DNA from: Maribacter sp. BPC-D8
Lineage (GTDB): Bacteria > Bacteroidota > Bacteroidia > Flavobacteriales > Flavobacteriaceae
Direction of reading: 5' to 3'
DNA: 64,000 nt
Assembly (NCBI RefSeq): GCF_035207705.1
Contig: NZ_CP128187.1
Location: 1,674,001-1,738,000, forward strand
The notes beneath the pieces are model-generated. The model ran no database searches. It worked only from the letters and a program-made list of their open reading frames with translations, and was not told the DNA's origin. Of this stretch, positions 45,047 to 55,135 are shown piece by piece; position 1 is the first letter of the stretch, and every line of letters starts with the position of its first letter. The position numbers and the translations under genes are program-made.

Positions 45047-47581
45047 ATGAAAAATTTCATAGCCTTATTCAACTTGATTCTTTTATCATGTGTTCTATTA
45101 GTTTCTTGTAAAAAAGAGAAAAAAGAAGAATCAAATTCAAATACTACACTGGTAATAAAACTGCAAGACTCATTACAGACACCAACTCAAAATACACAAG
45201 AAGATGAGAAAATTATTATTTCTGATACCATTGCTAGAGGTTTTGTAACCGAATGGTATCTAGAATATGAAGATTCTATTACCATACCTACTGATAATAA
45301 ATATTATACATATAATTATAATATTGATTGGGGTGATGGTACTGAAGATAGCCAAGTACAAGAAAACATAACACACTCTTATGATGAAGGCGGCTACTAT
45401 ACCATTACTATTACAGGAGAATTTCCAAAAATTTATTTTGGACAATTTGATGGAAAAGAAAAACTTATATCTGTTGAACAATGGGGTTCTCAAAAATGGA
45501 AATCAATGGAAAGTGCCTTTTCAGAATGCCCGTATTTAAGTATTAAAGCAACAGATTCGCCAGATTTATCTAATGTCACAAATATGGAATATATGTTTAA
45601 CCAATGTGACGCTTTATATGGAAATTTTAAAGATTGGAATACTTCAAAAGTGACTAATATGAAAGGTATGTTTTCAGAAATCGACAGTTTCGATGGAGAT
45701 ATTAGTAGTTGGGACACTTCTAAAGTAACCGATATGAATTATATGTTTTTTTACTCTTCAAGCTTTAATCAACCTATTGGCAATTGGAACACCTCTAATG
45801 TGGAGGATATGGAAAATATGTTTGCTGGAGTAAGCGCATTTAATCAAGATATTAGCAATTGGGATACTTCTAAGGTAACCACTATGCATTCCATGTTTTA
45901 TGAAGCAGAGTCATTTAATCAAAACATAGGTAAATGGAATACTTCAAGTGTTAAAAATTTTGGCCGCATGTTCGGCAAAGCAAAATCATTTGATCAAGAC
46001 ATAAGTAATTGGAACACGGCTAATGCAACAAATATGTATTCAATGTTTGACAATGCAGAATTATTTAATCAACCTATAGGTAAATGGAATACTTCTAACG
46101 TCACTGATATAACGTCTATGTTTGAGAAAGCTAGCAGCTTTAATCAAGATATTAGTAATTGGAACACCTCTTATGTAACAAATATGTCTTCAATGTTTTA
46201 CGAGGCAGAATTATTTAACCAACCTATTGGCAATTGGAACACTTCTAATGTAACAGATATTTCTGGCATATTCTATGAAGCAAAATCGTTTAATCAACCC
46301 ATAGGTAACTGGAACATATCAAAAGTGACCAGTCTAAAACAAGTATTTTACAAGGCTGATTCATTTAATCAAGATATTAATAATTGGGATACTTCTAATG
46401 TAACAGATATGAATGAAACATTTTATTATGCTAAATCATTTAACCAACCATTAGAAAAATGGGATATCTCAAATGTTAAGAGTATGAAAGATTTGTTTTT
46501 TAGCGCCCATTCTTTTAATCAACCACTTAATAACTGGGATACTTCTAATATTACTAGTTTAGAAAATGTATTTCATGGGGCATCGTCTTTTAATCAACCT
46601 CTTAACAATTGGAATACTTCTAATGTCACAACAATGAAAAACATGTTTCATCAAGCAAATGTTTTTGATCAAAACATAAGTAACTGGGACACTTCAAAGG
46701 TCACAACAATGAAATCTATGTTTGAGAGTGCAAAGGCTTTTAATAAACCGATTGGTAATTGGGATATCTCTAATGTAGAAAATATAAATGAGATGTTTTT
46801 AATGGCCGAATCATTTAATCAAGATATAAATGATTGGGATATATCAAAATTAACAGTTTTAGAAGAAGTATTCCATAGCGCTAATTCATTTAATCAACCT
46901 CTTAATAATTGGAACATCGCTAATATTACAAATATATTTGCTTTGTTTCATAGTGCAGAATCATTCAATCAAAATATAAACAATTGGGACACCTCTAATC
47001 TTAAAATGATGTCTTCTGCTTTTCATGCTGCCAAGGCATATAATCAACCTCTTAATAACTGGGATACACACAACGTTATGGACATGGCATACGTTTTTGG
47101 ATATGCTGAATCATTTAACCAAGATATTAATAATTGGAATACCTCTAATGTTGAGTCTATGGACAATATGTTCAATAATGCAATTGCTTTTAATCAAGAT
47201 ATTAGTGATTGGGACACCTCTAATGTTATTAATATGAGTTCTATGTTTAAAGCTGCCAGTTTATTTGATCAAGATATAAGTAAATGGAATACATCTAAAG
47301 TTAAGTACATGAATTATATGTTCACAAATGCACTTACATTTAATCAAAATCTATCAACATGGCATATCTCTAAATTAACTTCTGCTTTAGATATGTTTTA
47401 TGATTCAAATCTATCGACAGAAAATTATGATAATTTATTAATAGGGTGGCAAAATCAAGAAAATAACAATCGCGTGACTTTTGGAGCAGGAAAAATAACA
47501 TATTCTACTAAGGGAAAAGAAGCTAGAGAAAAAATAATAAGTGAAGGCTGGAAAATATTTGATGGAGGACTTCTAAAATAG
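45047..47581 (+). CDS. BspA-family repeat lipoprotein (844 aa)
   Basis: The ATG at 45047 gives a lipoprotein signal with lipobox LVSC (C21); the upstream codons from 44972 lie inside the spacer end. A PKD-like segment (YNIDWGDGTEDSQVQ...YTITITGEF) at about residues 80-125 is followed by 24 copies of the BspA (DUF285) unit of 25 residues, core FNQDISNWDTSKVTxMxSMF. The C-terminal 60 residues are different (SKLTSALDMFYDSNLS...). Such proteins sit on the outer surface and bind host or glycan partners in other bacteria. The DNA repeat is 75 bases and well conserved. Confidence 0.93.
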   Translation: MKNFIALFNLILLSCVLLVSCKKEKKEESNSNTTLVIKLQDSLQTPTQNTQEDEKIIISDTIARGFVTEWYLEYEDSITIPTDNKYYTYNYNIDWGDGTEDSQVQENITHSYDEGGYYTITITGEFPKIYFGQFDGKEKLISVEQWGSQKWKSMESAFSECPYLSIKATDSPDLSNVTNMEYMFNQCDALYGNFKDWNTSKVTNMKGMFSEIDSFDGDISSWDTSKVTDMNYMFFYSSSFNQPIGNWNTSNVEDMENMFAGVSAFNQDISNWDTSKVTTMHSMFYEAESFNQNIGKWNTSSVKNFGRMFGKAKSFDQDISNWNTANATNMYSMFDNAELFNQPIGKWNTSNVTDITSMFEKASSFNQDISNWNTSYVTNMSSMFYEAELFNQPIGNWNTSNVTDISGIFYEAKSFNQPIGNWNISKVTSLKQVFYKADSFNQDINNWDTSNVTDMNETFYYAKSFNQPLEKWDISNVKSMKDLFFSAHSFNQPLNNWDTSNITSLENVFHGASSFNQPLNNWNTSNVTTMKNMFHQANVFDQNISNWDTSKVTTMKSMFESAKAFNKPIGNWDISNVENINEMFLMAESFNQDINDWDISKLTVLEEVFHSANSFNQPLNNWNIANITNIFALFHSAESFNQNINNWDTSNLKMMSSAFHAAKAYNQPLNNWDTHNVMDMAYVFGYAESFNQDINNWNTSNVESMDNMFNNAIAFNQDISDWDTSNVINMSSMFKAASLFDQDISKWNTSKVKYMNYMFTNALTFNQNLSTWHISKLTSALDMFYDSNLSTENYDNLLIGWQNQENNNRVTFGAGKITYSTKGKEAREKIISEGWKIFDGGLLK
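45600..47400 (+). repeat. 75-base tandem repeats within the BspA gene (24 units)
   Basis: Each unit encodes FNQxIxNWxTSxVxxMxxMF. Units differ at most by a few bases in many places ('aattgggatacttctaa', 'tttaatcaacctattgg'), so copy number could change by slippage or recombination. Confidence 0.9.
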
Positions 47582-47599
47582 CTTGAGATTAATAAAAGT

Positions 47600-47693
47600 C
47601 GTAATTATTAGAATAACACCTAGAATAGCCGGCTTAAAATAATTTATATACTCCTTAAGAGGTGCAAATACACCATACTAGAATCGTTACCAA
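47600..47693 (+). repeat. worn attC-like remnant
   Basis: 'gaataacacctagaatagcc', 'gtgcaaatacaccatactagaatc' and a closing GTTACCAA (47686-47693). Too worn to assign a family. Confidence 0.5.
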
Positions 47694-47878
47694 CCATTAA
47701 AAAAAATTACTCCTAACATTTAAATAAAAAATTAAAAATTTCAACTAATTAGAAAATTAATTCAACACTATGTGGTTAAAATACTGATTTAAAATTTCTG
47801 ATATGTGATAGGTTATAAAGTCCTTTAAAAATTAAGAAGTAGCATAAAATATTTTCACTAATTAAACATGAAAACTCT

Positions 47879-48271
47879 TTGAAAACAATAACTACTATTA
47901 ATAGGTTCATAATGGCTCCTTTTATTTTATGTCTTTTATTAGGTGTTCTGGAAGGTAAATTAGAAGAAGACTGGAAGATGGTTAGTGCAATAATAGCAGT
48001 CCCCTTAGGAATATTTCAAGTAATATCTTCATTCACTTTATATTCACAAATAAAGAAATTAAATAAGAAAGTTATTAAGCAGTATTTATTTGGATACCAT
48101 ATTGCTTTAGTAATTTATGTTCTAACTTTTATAGCTATAGGTTTTCAAAATAAAGGAGGTGACATTTTCACTCAACTACTACTATTAGTAACTCCAATTC
48201 TTTTAGCTATTGGTTTCACAATAATTCTTGAACTATTATATGATCCGAAAAAAAAGAGTACTGGGATATAA
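47879..48271 (+). CDS. four-pass membrane protein (130 aa)
   Basis: TTG start at 47879. An ATG ten bases earlier (47869) is out of frame and gives only four codons. Helices at about 8-25, 36-55, 70-92 and 98-120, with basic loops (KKLNKKVIKQY). No family recognised. Confidence 0.6.
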   Translation: MKTITTINRFIMAPFILCLLLGVLEGKLEEDWKMVSAIIAVPLGIFQVISSFTLYSQIKKLNKKVIKQYLFGYHIALVIYVLTFIAIGFQNKGGDIFTQLLLLVTPILLAIGFTIILELLYDPKKKSTGI

Positions 48272-48524
48272 AATAATTAAAAAGAAGATAAAATTAATTG
48301 CCTGTAGTATTACAAATTGATGTAAACAAATGAAAGTAATTGTTAACTGACAAGAATTAAAAAAGGTCAAGACCAGGCATTCGAAAAGACTATAGAGCAT
48401 AATTGACTTTTGAGAAGGAAGCTATTCTAAAGACAATCAACTTACTTACAAAATCTAAAAATGAGAGGCATCTATTGAATGATTGACTGTATTATAGAAT
48501 GATAAAAATATTAGAAAAATGTAG
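48272..48524. other. intergenic, no intact gene seen
   Basis: Only short frames in all three forward readings. Fragments such as 'agaaggaagctattctaaag' look like eroded coding sequence. Confidence 0.5.
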
Positions 48525-48705
48525 CCTATCTGTAATAATAACTATAATTAATAAGGGTTTAGTACGTTTTTTTTATAGAGAACACAAAGCCTTTTGGCTT
48601 GGCTTTAGAGCAAAAAAGGTAAGACAAAATAAAAAGTTTTGGCTACATACTCAATACGAAATTAATCGCTTTTAATCTCGCACTAATCATAGCAACACAT
48701 TAAGT
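48525..48705 (+). repeat. worn attC-like spacer
   Basis: 'gtaataataactataattaataagggttt', 'cttttggcttggctttagagc', 'cgcactaatcatagcaacac'. The boundary GTT has become CATT. The body mixes family A and B features. Confidence 0.5.
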
Positions 48706-48716
48706 AATATTAAAAT

Positions 48717-49544
48717 ATGAACGTATTAAAATTTATTATAACAGCATTAATAATTACAAGTTGTAATGCACAACAAAGTAATAATATTAAAAATGATTTA
48801 GATGAAATAAACACTTTTGGAAAAGTAAAATCTTTAAAGGGGTTTATTTATAAAGCTGATGAAAGTATAGACTCAAAAAAAATACAAGTTTTCATTAAGT
48901 TTAATGAAAAAGGTTATATGAAAGAAATGCATTGGTACGATGACACAAACCAAATTACCGCTAAAAATTTTTATGAATATGATAGTGTTAAGAATGTAAA
49001 TATTATGAAAAGGTATGAATCAGATACCATCTTAACAATGAAATCAATAACTCACTTTAATGACAAAGGATATAAATTAAAGAACATAATATACAGAAAA
49101 GATGGTTCTGAGCTAAAAACTCGTCTTTATAAGTATAACGATATAGGGCATGAAATTGAAATGGAATATATAATACACTATAGTTCAAAAGATGATTATT
49201 CTAGATGGGAGAATGAATATGATGCAAACGGATATTTAATAATGGCTAAAAAATTTAATAAAGATGGCTCATTTGATTTTAAACAAACATCTAAAAATGA
49301 TAAAGATGGTAATGAATTAGAATGGGTAAGATATGAAAACGATGGTACTGTAGACTTTAGAATTGATAAACAATATGATCAATATGGCAATGAAACTAAA
49401 TATCATATGTATGAAGGCACTATTGACGATAAAGAATCATATAAGTATATATACGATTCAAAAAATAATTGGATTGAAAAACAACATTTTAATAACAGTA
49501 AAAAAACTGTTGTAGAAATACGAGAAATAACGTACTACGAATAA
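48717..49544 (+). CDS. YD-repeat-like lipoprotein (275 aa)
   Basis: Signal to residue 15 with lipobox ITSC (C16). From residue 60 on, about six YD/RHS-like units with the shape F-N-E-K-G-Y, Y-E-Y-D, F-N-D-K-G-Y, Y-K-Y-N, E-Y-D-A-N-G-Y, Y-D-Q-Y-G-N-E (YxxxGN endings). The units are short, not full RHS cores. Envelope protein of unknown role. Confidence 0.85.
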   Translation: MNVLKFIITALIITSCNAQQSNNIKNDLDEINTFGKVKSLKGFIYKADESIDSKKIQVFIKFNEKGYMKEMHWYDDTNQITAKNFYEYDSVKNVNIMKRYESDTILTMKSITHFNDKGYKLKNIIYRKDGSELKTRLYKYNDIGHEIEMEYIIHYSSKDDYSRWENEYDANGYLIMAKKFNKDGSFDFKQTSKNDKDGNELEWVRYENDGTVDFRIDKQYDQYGNETKYHMYEGTIDDKESYKYIYDSKNNWIEKQHFNNSKKTVVEIREITYYE

Positions 49545-49690
49545 ACATAAGGTAACACCATTTAAAAATAATTGCGAAGTAGCTACATAGGCAAAGAGCG
49601 TTGCGTAGTTCTAACGGCTGATTTTACTTCAAAAAAACTTTGCATACAAACCCGCAATTATTCATATAAATAACTTTTATAACAAATTTA
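49545..49690 (+). repeat. worn attC-like spacer, family C
   Basis: 'aaggtaacaccatttaaaaataattgcgaag', 'gcgttgcgtagttctaacggc', 'aaactttgcatacaaacccgcaattattcatat'. The boundary reads CTTTTATAAC. Confidence 0.6.
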
Positions 49691-49694
49691 AAAA

Positions 49695-50441
49695 ATGACC
49701 ATCCAAGAGATTTTAAATACAACTGAACACAGACCTTGGAAAATACCGACTGAAAAGTGGAAATTTTATCAAGAGTGGAATAATGCAATATTTCTTCATT
49801 GGCAGGTCGATTTAAATGAACTGAAAAAATTTGTACCCAAAGAACTTGAAATTGACCTTTTTGATGGAAAACCTTGGATTTCGGTTGTTGCTTTTACAAT
49901 GGAAAAGATAAGACCGAAGAACTTACCTTCTTTCCCTCTTATTTCGAATTTTGATGAGATAAACATCAGAACTTATGTAAAATCTAACAATAAAACTGGG
50001 GTATATTTTTTAAGTATAGAAGGTGGAAAAAGTTTGTCTTGTAAAATTGCAAAAGGCATGTCTGAACTTCCATATAGATTTTCAAAAATAAAACGGACTG
50101 AAGACAAATACGAATCCAACAACACGGAATATAACGACAGATTAAATTTACAATTCGAAATTGGAAAAGAAATTACAGAGAAAACAGAATTAGACAAGTG
50201 GTTGACCGAAAGATATGCCCTTTTTCAAGATACCAAAGAGTCGATTAACGAATTTGAAATTCATCATTTAGCATGGTCAATTAATGAAATTGACTTGAGA
50301 CATTTAGAATTTAATTATCCAAGATTTGACAAACTCATAAGAAACGAACCAAACAAAATTCAATACTCTAAAGGAGTAAAAGTTATTGCTTGGGGCAAAA
50401 ATAAAAAAGAGAAAACTGGCTATAATAATGGGTATAATTAA
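49695..50441 (+). CDS. YqjF-like protein, DUF2071 (248 aa)
   Basis: DUF2071 features: RPWKIPTEKWKFYQEWNNAIFLHWQVDLNELKKFVPKEL near residues 13-50, then DLFDGKPWISVVAF, FDEINIRTYV and GVYFLSIE. No signal peptide. Function of the family is unknown. The last residues (GYNNGYN) are encoded by a spacer start ('ggctataataatgggtataattaa'), so the stop codon and tail come from the spacer. Confidence 0.9.
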   Translation: MTIQEILNTTEHRPWKIPTEKWKFYQEWNNAIFLHWQVDLNELKKFVPKELEIDLFDGKPWISVVAFTMEKIRPKNLPSFPLISNFDEINIRTYVKSNNKTGVYFLSIEGGKSLSCKIAKGMSELPYRFSKIKRTEDKYESNNTEYNDRLNLQFEIGKEITEKTELDKWLTERYALFQDTKESINEFEIHHLAWSINEIDLRHLEFNYPRFDKLIRNEPNKIQYSKGVKVIAWGKNKKEKTGYNNGYN

Positions 50442-50449
50442 TACGGACT

Positions 50450-50893
50450 TTGATTGAAATTGAGAAATACCAAAAACAACTGAAAACCAAAATCGACATG
50501 TTTTCTGGACAATTTATGAATAATTCAAAATGGACAAAGTTGTTCAAAGAATTATCTAATAATTCGATTGAGACAAAAAAGTGTTTGATTAAAAGTGTTT
50601 TCGATACTATTCTTCGAGAAATAGAAATACCAAATGCAGATAATTTTAATGAGTCATTTTCTAAAACTGGCACAAATGATAATATAACTTTTGGCGGACC
50701 TTGTGCATTTAAGGAAATTGAACAAATTATATTCCCGCAAGAGTGGACATCTGACAGGCAAATGAGAGACCAAAAATTAGAACCAAAAATCTATAATCAA
50801 AATATTACCAACATAAAGAGCATCATTGACTCTGTTGGAAAATTTGAAATGGAAATTAACAACGAAAATTTAATAATTTATGCTTATCGATAA
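50450..50893 (+). CDS. DUF6678-like protein (147 aa)
   Basis: TTG at 50450, only eight bases after the previous stop; an internal ATG at 50498 (MFSGQFMNNSKWTKLF) is the more likely start, giving 131 residues. The MNNSKWTKLFKEL part resembles the DUF6678 start. The spacer that should lie between this and the YqjF-like gene has been reduced to 'attaatacggact', so two cassettes may have fused. Confidence 0.65.
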   Translation: MIEIEKYQKQLKTKIDMFSGQFMNNSKWTKLFKELSNNSIETKKCLIKSVFDTILREIEIPNADNFNESFSKTGTNDNITFGGPCAFKEIEQIIFPQEWTSDRQMRDQKLEPKIYNQNITNIKSIIDSVGKFEMEINNENLIIYAYR

Positions 50894-51035
50894 TAAAAAA
50901 CTACTATAAAACCATTTAAAAATAATTACGAAGTAGTACTTAGGCCAAGATCGTTGTATGCTTGTAACAGCTGATTTTACTTCAAAAAAAACTTGCTTAT
51001 AAATTCGCAACTATACTTAAATTACCTTTAGAAGT
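50894..51035 (+). repeat. worn attC-like spacer, family C
   Basis: 'ctataaaaccatttaaaaataattacg', 'tcgttgtatgcttgtaacagctg', 'cttgcttataaattcgcaac'. No GTT; the end reads CTTTAGAAG. Confidence 0.6.
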
Positions 51036-51058
51036 AATTAAAAAAATAAAATTCAAGA

Positions 51059-51766
51059 ATGAAAATAGCGTTATATCCAGAATTTAATGATGTATTTGTA
51101 GATAATACTTTAAAGGGAATATTTTATCCATTATGTTCTGTTTACTTTGAAGATGCTGACAACAATAAAATTCACTTTATATCGTCAAATGGTTTATGGT
51201 TTGATGAAAAACTAAATGATGAATTAAATAGTGAAGAATATTGCATATTCGATTACGAAGATGATAAGTATTCATTTAACGGAAATATAAACGTCTACAA
51301 AGGCCAAGAATATGCTAAAAATATCTACACGATTTTAGAAAAAGATTTTGAAATTAATGGAGAAAAATTTTTGTCAGAAAAAACAAGTACTGAAGATTAT
51401 ATAAAACAAGTAATTTCAAAAGTTCCAAAATCTGAAATTAATGATTTTGATTCCGAGTATTTCATAGGTACATTTTATGAATATTCAATTGTAAAATTGA
51501 ATTATCTATTAAGTTCAAAATTCTCGACATTTAGAAACTTAATAGAAAACTGGCATAACAGAGAAACTCCTTTCGTTTATTCTATATTAACTGGAGAAAT
51601 GCAAGGAACATTAAATCATTTAGACAAGCCTAAGATAAAAAACATAGAAAACTATGAACTAATTGGCAAAACCATTGCAAGCGAATTCTTTACCGATGGT
51701 AACGATAGTCTAATATATTTTAACGTACAAGAAAGAAAAGTTTTATTGATTAACTCTTATTCATAG
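51059..51766 (+). CDS. hypothetical protein (235 aa)
   Basis: ATG at 51059. No signal or membrane segment. Acidic N-terminal half (EDADNNKIHFISSNGLWFDEKL, DYEDDKYSFNG), helical middle. No family recognised. Confidence 0.7.
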   Translation: MKIALYPEFNDVFVDNTLKGIFYPLCSVYFEDADNNKIHFISSNGLWFDEKLNDELNSEEYCIFDYEDDKYSFNGNINVYKGQEYAKNIYTILEKDFEINGEKFLSEKTSTEDYIKQVISKVPKSEINDFDSEYFIGTFYEYSIVKLNYLLSSKFSTFRNLIENWHNRETPFVYSILTGEMQGTLNHLDKPKIKNIENYELIGKTIASEFFTDGNDSLIYFNVQERKVLLINSYS

Positions 51767-51769
51767 AAA

Positions 51770-51912
51770 ACTACCGTTAACAATGTAAAAAACACATAGG
51801 GCTTTTGTGTTAACTTCGAAGTTCAATGTTTTTCTATAAAGTCAGTTTAATATAAAAATTGGCATTTTAAAAAAACCCTGCATACAAACCCGCAACTATA
51901 CTTGTACATAAG
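51770..51912 (+). repeat. worn hybrid attC-like spacer
   Basis: Begins as family B ('aacaatgtaaaaaacacatagggc') and ends as family C ('ctgcatacaaacccgcaactatac'). Suggests recombination or repair between two spacers. No GTT. Confidence 0.55.
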
Positions 51913-51922
51913 CAAACATACC

Positions 51923-53059
51923 ATGAGATACATAATAATATTTAGTTTATTAGCATTATTTTCTTGTAAGCAAAAAGATAATACAAAGGAAGAGAACTTA
52001 GATATAACCTTAATTGAAAATATTGAGACAGATTCAACCTATATAGATAACTTATTAGAGCTTGAAGTTCCAAATTACATATCAAAAACAGAAGAAAAAG
52101 AATTCTCAATACCATTTAATTATACAATTAATATTTCACAAGAATTTTTTCCAAATAAGTGGAATTTATGTGACTTAAAAATAGATACTGACTCATCAAA
52201 CTATAAATATCAATATTTTTTAGGAGATAATATTCCTTACAAATCATATCTTTCGAATGATGGAATTTTAGAGATTATAACAACAAATGATTCCACTGCT
52301 ATTACTACTGACAAGTTTAAAAAAATAAACTCTGATAGTTACCGAAAAATATATTTTTCAGATAAAGAAAGTGTTATTTTTAAAACAAAAAAAGGCGCTA
52401 TTGCTGTATTGTTTTTTAAATACTTAAAAGAGGAAAAAGCTTATTCAATTTTTTATAACGAAAATGATAATATTGGTATAGAAGCGAATGAAAATGAATT
52501 ATTAGATATCTCAATTAATCAATTACGAATTGCTAAAAATTTATACAAAAAATCAAAACCTACAGATTTATTAGATTGGGATTCTTTTAAAAACTCTTTA
52601 ACAATTTTAAATAAAAAAGTATATAAAGACATCGTCAATGAAATTTTAGACGCAAGTAACTCTTTAGGAAAAGATGATATTTATACTCAAAAATTATATG
52701 GAAATCACAATTTAATTTCCATACTAAAGCTAGATAAAGAAGGAATAAATTTATGGAATGCCTTAAGCAAAATACCTAAAAACAACCCTATTGAATTTGA
52801 AACAATTTATAATACAGATTTAAAAGACCGAATCAGCTATTTTCGATCAAATCATAATTTTTTAAAAATTGAATACCAAGATGAAAATTCTTTTATTTTA
52901 AAAAATCAAAATTCAGTTTATGCAGTTTTTGTAAAAACTAAAATAAATAAAAAAGAGGTGATGCTTTTTACAGGTAGCGGAATGAATTATGGAGAGATTA
53001 ATTCTAAAGAAATGGCATACTTCTATATGAATTTATTCAAAAACTATAATGACATATAA
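51923..53059 (+). CDS. lipoprotein (378 aa)
   Basis: The ATG at 51923 is preferred to 51902. Lipobox LFSC (C16) after MRYIIIFSLLA. Beta-rich N-terminal half, helical C-terminal half (residues 215-330, LDWDSFKNSLTILNKKVYKDI). Ends with hydrophobic KEVMLFTGSGMNYG. Family unknown. Confidence 0.8.
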   Translation: MRYIIIFSLLALFSCKQKDNTKEENLDITLIENIETDSTYIDNLLELEVPNYISKTEEKEFSIPFNYTINISQEFFPNKWNLCDLKIDTDSSNYKYQYFLGDNIPYKSYLSNDGILEIITTNDSTAITTDKFKKINSDSYRKIYFSDKESVIFKTKKGAIAVLFFKYLKEEKAYSIFYNENDNIGIEANENELLDISINQLRIAKNLYKKSKPTDLLDWDSFKNSLTILNKKVYKDIVNEILDASNSLGKDDIYTQKLYGNHNLISILKLDKEGINLWNALSKIPKNNPIEFETIYNTDLKDRISYFRSNHNFLKIEYQDENSFILKNQNSVYAVFVKTKINKKEVMLFTGSGMNYGEINSKEMAYFYMNLFKNYNDI

Positions 53060-53207
53060 AATATTTACTAACGCTTGTAAAATTAATTACGTAGTACTTG
53101 CTTACTTAAAAATATTCATATTTCAATACAATAACAATATATATAGCTAACTAATAAACTGAAACTTAGTTTTTTTAACCTGCGCTTTTTATACTGAACG
53201 TTACCAC
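53060..53207 (+). repeat. worn attC-like spacer, family B
   Basis: 'aaattaattacgtagtacttgc', 'tatatatagctaactaataaactg', ending GTTACCAC (53200-53207). Confidence 0.55.
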
Positions 53208-53239
53208 AAATTATTACACAACTTTGAACTAGACGATTA

Positions 53240-53884
53240 ATGGCGTTACCTGAGCACTCAAAAATAATTAACAGAACTGCAAAAAAAGTATTTAATGAAT
53301 ATGGCATTGTACAAAAAGGGCAGTCTAGAATTTGGTTAGATGACCAATATTGGTATTCCACTATAATAGAGTTTCAACCATCAGGAAGAGCTCGAGGCAC
53401 TTATTTAAATATTGGAATTTGTTTTCATTGGTATAAACAAGACCATTTATCTTTTGACATCGGTTATAGAGAAAAAGGATTTTGCGAATATAAAAATGAA
53501 GAACAATTTGAAAATATAGTAATTGAATTCGTGAAATTAGGTTTAGAAAAAGTATTGCTAATTAGAAAAAAACTAGTGGATTTACAATCAACACAAGAAA
53601 CTATTCTAAATTACGATTTTGAAAGAGATACAGTTTGGAGTAATTACCATAAAGCAATTATTAGCGGTTTAAATAACCAACCTAATGAGTCTGAACGCTA
53701 TTTCAATCTAATTTTAAAAAATAAGTTAGAATATGATTGGCAATTAGAGCTGAAACTAAAAGTTGAGCAACTTATATTAGATTTAAATAATATTTCAGAC
53801 TTTAAAAGCAACATAAACGAAGTGATTATGATTTCTAGAAATGAAAAAAAATTAAAATCAACATCTAAAATTAATGTGTGGTAA
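53240..53884 (+). CDS. DUF4304-like protein (214 aa)
   Basis: Residues 22-65 (GIVQKGQSRIWLDDQYWYSTIIEFQPSGRARGTYLNIGICFHW) match DUF4304: K-G-x-S-R-x-W-x-D-D, E-F-Q-P-S and G-x-Y-L-N-x-G. Helical C-terminus. The stop codon TAA (53882-53884) lies inside the cassette end TGTGGTAAC, so the C-terminal VW-stop is written by the recombination core. Cassette GTTACCACA at 53200. Confidence 0.85.
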   Translation: MALPEHSKIINRTAKKVFNEYGIVQKGQSRIWLDDQYWYSTIIEFQPSGRARGTYLNIGICFHWYKQDHLSFDIGYREKGFCEYKNEEQFENIVIEFVKLGLEKVLLIRKKLVDLQSTQETILNYDFERDTVWSNYHKAIISGLNNQPNESERYFNLILKNKLEYDWQLELKLKVEQLILDLNNISDFKSNINEVIMISRNEKKLKSTSKINVW

Positions 53885-54050
53885 CAATGATTATAATTAA
53901 TACGATTTTTTTTTAAGCCAAAATTTAATGAATATATACTAAGTCTGCTAAATCATATGGCTTTAGAACAAAAAAAGATAAAGGCAAACTAAATCCATTG
54001 TCTTGTGCGAGAATTAAAAATTAGCAGACCTTCAATTATCGCATTAACCA
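53877..54050 (+). repeat. worn attC-like spacer
   Basis: Starts TGTGGTAAC, then 'aatgattataattaatacg', 'aagtctgctaaatcatatgg', 'ctttagaaca'. Most of the second arm and the GTT are lost. Confidence 0.6.
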
Positions 54051-54073
54051 CACACCAAACGTTTGTAAACTTT

Positions 54074-55135
54074 ATGAAAAAATATTGTCTAATTATTATT
54101 ATAATCGGAGTGAATTTAATTTCATGTCAAGAAAAAGAATTTTCTAGCTTAGAAGATAAAAAAATAGTTGAGTATTTTGATGATCAAGAATATTTTGACA
54201 GTCAATATGAAAATGAAGAAACGTCAGATTATTTTTCATTTTATAAAGGTATTTATGAAACTGTGACAACTAAAAATTCTAAATTAAAATCTAAAACAGA
54301 TATTGATAGTATCAATTTACCATGGAAATATGGTATAAAAAAACCACAAGCTTATCAAATATTAGAGAACATAAGTGACTCACTTTATGCTCAAAAAGAT
54401 GGTTATTCAAACAATCAAGAAAAGATAACAGAAAATATTCAAGTCATATCTCAAAATGTGCTAGAGCTTAGTATTAGTGAATTAGATGAATACAAACGCA
54501 ACGGATCATTTGAAACACGTGATAATATTTTAGACCATATTAAATTTGAAAATTTAGAATACAATTTAAAAAATGAAAACGGAGATATTGTTAAGATAGA
54601 AGAAGAATATACTTGGCTATGCGGGCAAGGGTTCTATGAGAAGGAAGGGAAATATTATCATGGAGTACAGGTATGTAATAAAAGTTTAAATCCAAAATAT
54701 AAGAAACTATTTGGATACATAGAGCTAGATGTAAATATCCCTGTAGAATATGAAGTTAAAAAAGTAACAAAGCAAGATATTGGAAAAACAATCTCAATAG
54801 GCGCAAATAAAATAAAAATTTTAGAATTTGACGCCAACGCAATTCATTATCAACTTATTGAAAAAAATGAAACATTTGAAATTAAACTTAATGGAGGTAG
54901 TAGCACTTCAATTAAGTTGCCTTTTGATTATTATAAAAAATTAAGACTAAAACAAGGACTTGATTTTGAAACAGTAGTAGAATTAAAAAATTATTTTGAA
55001 TTAGACAATGAAAGAAAAAATTACGAAGAGGAAGTTGTTGTAATAAAGGTCGATGACTACGCAATAAACAATTTCTATTTTTATATTTCTAAATTCATCT
55101 CAAAGAAGATTAAAGTAGATATAGAAATAAATTAA
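54074..55135 (+). CDS. lipoprotein (353 aa)
   Basis: Start at the ATG 54074, giving MKKYCLIIIIIGVNLISC with lipobox LISC (C18); the open frame further up to 54005 is spacer. The mature part is acidic and beta-rich with two Cys near WLCGQGFYEKEGKYYHGVQVCNKS. Ends with an IEIN tail. Family unknown. Confidence 0.8.
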   Translation: MKKYCLIIIIIGVNLISCQEKEFSSLEDKKIVEYFDDQEYFDSQYENEETSDYFSFYKGIYETVTTKNSKLKSKTDIDSINLPWKYGIKKPQAYQILENISDSLYAQKDGYSNNQEKITENIQVISQNVLELSISELDEYKRNGSFETRDNILDHIKFENLEYNLKNENGDIVKIEEEYTWLCGQGFYEKEGKYYHGVQVCNKSLNPKYKKLFGYIELDVNIPVEYEVKKVTKQDIGKTISIGANKIKILEFDANAIHYQLIEKNETFEIKLNGGSSTSIKLPFDYYKKLRLKQGLDFETVVELKNYFELDNERKNYEEEVVVIKVDDYAINNFYFYISKFISKKIKVDIEIN

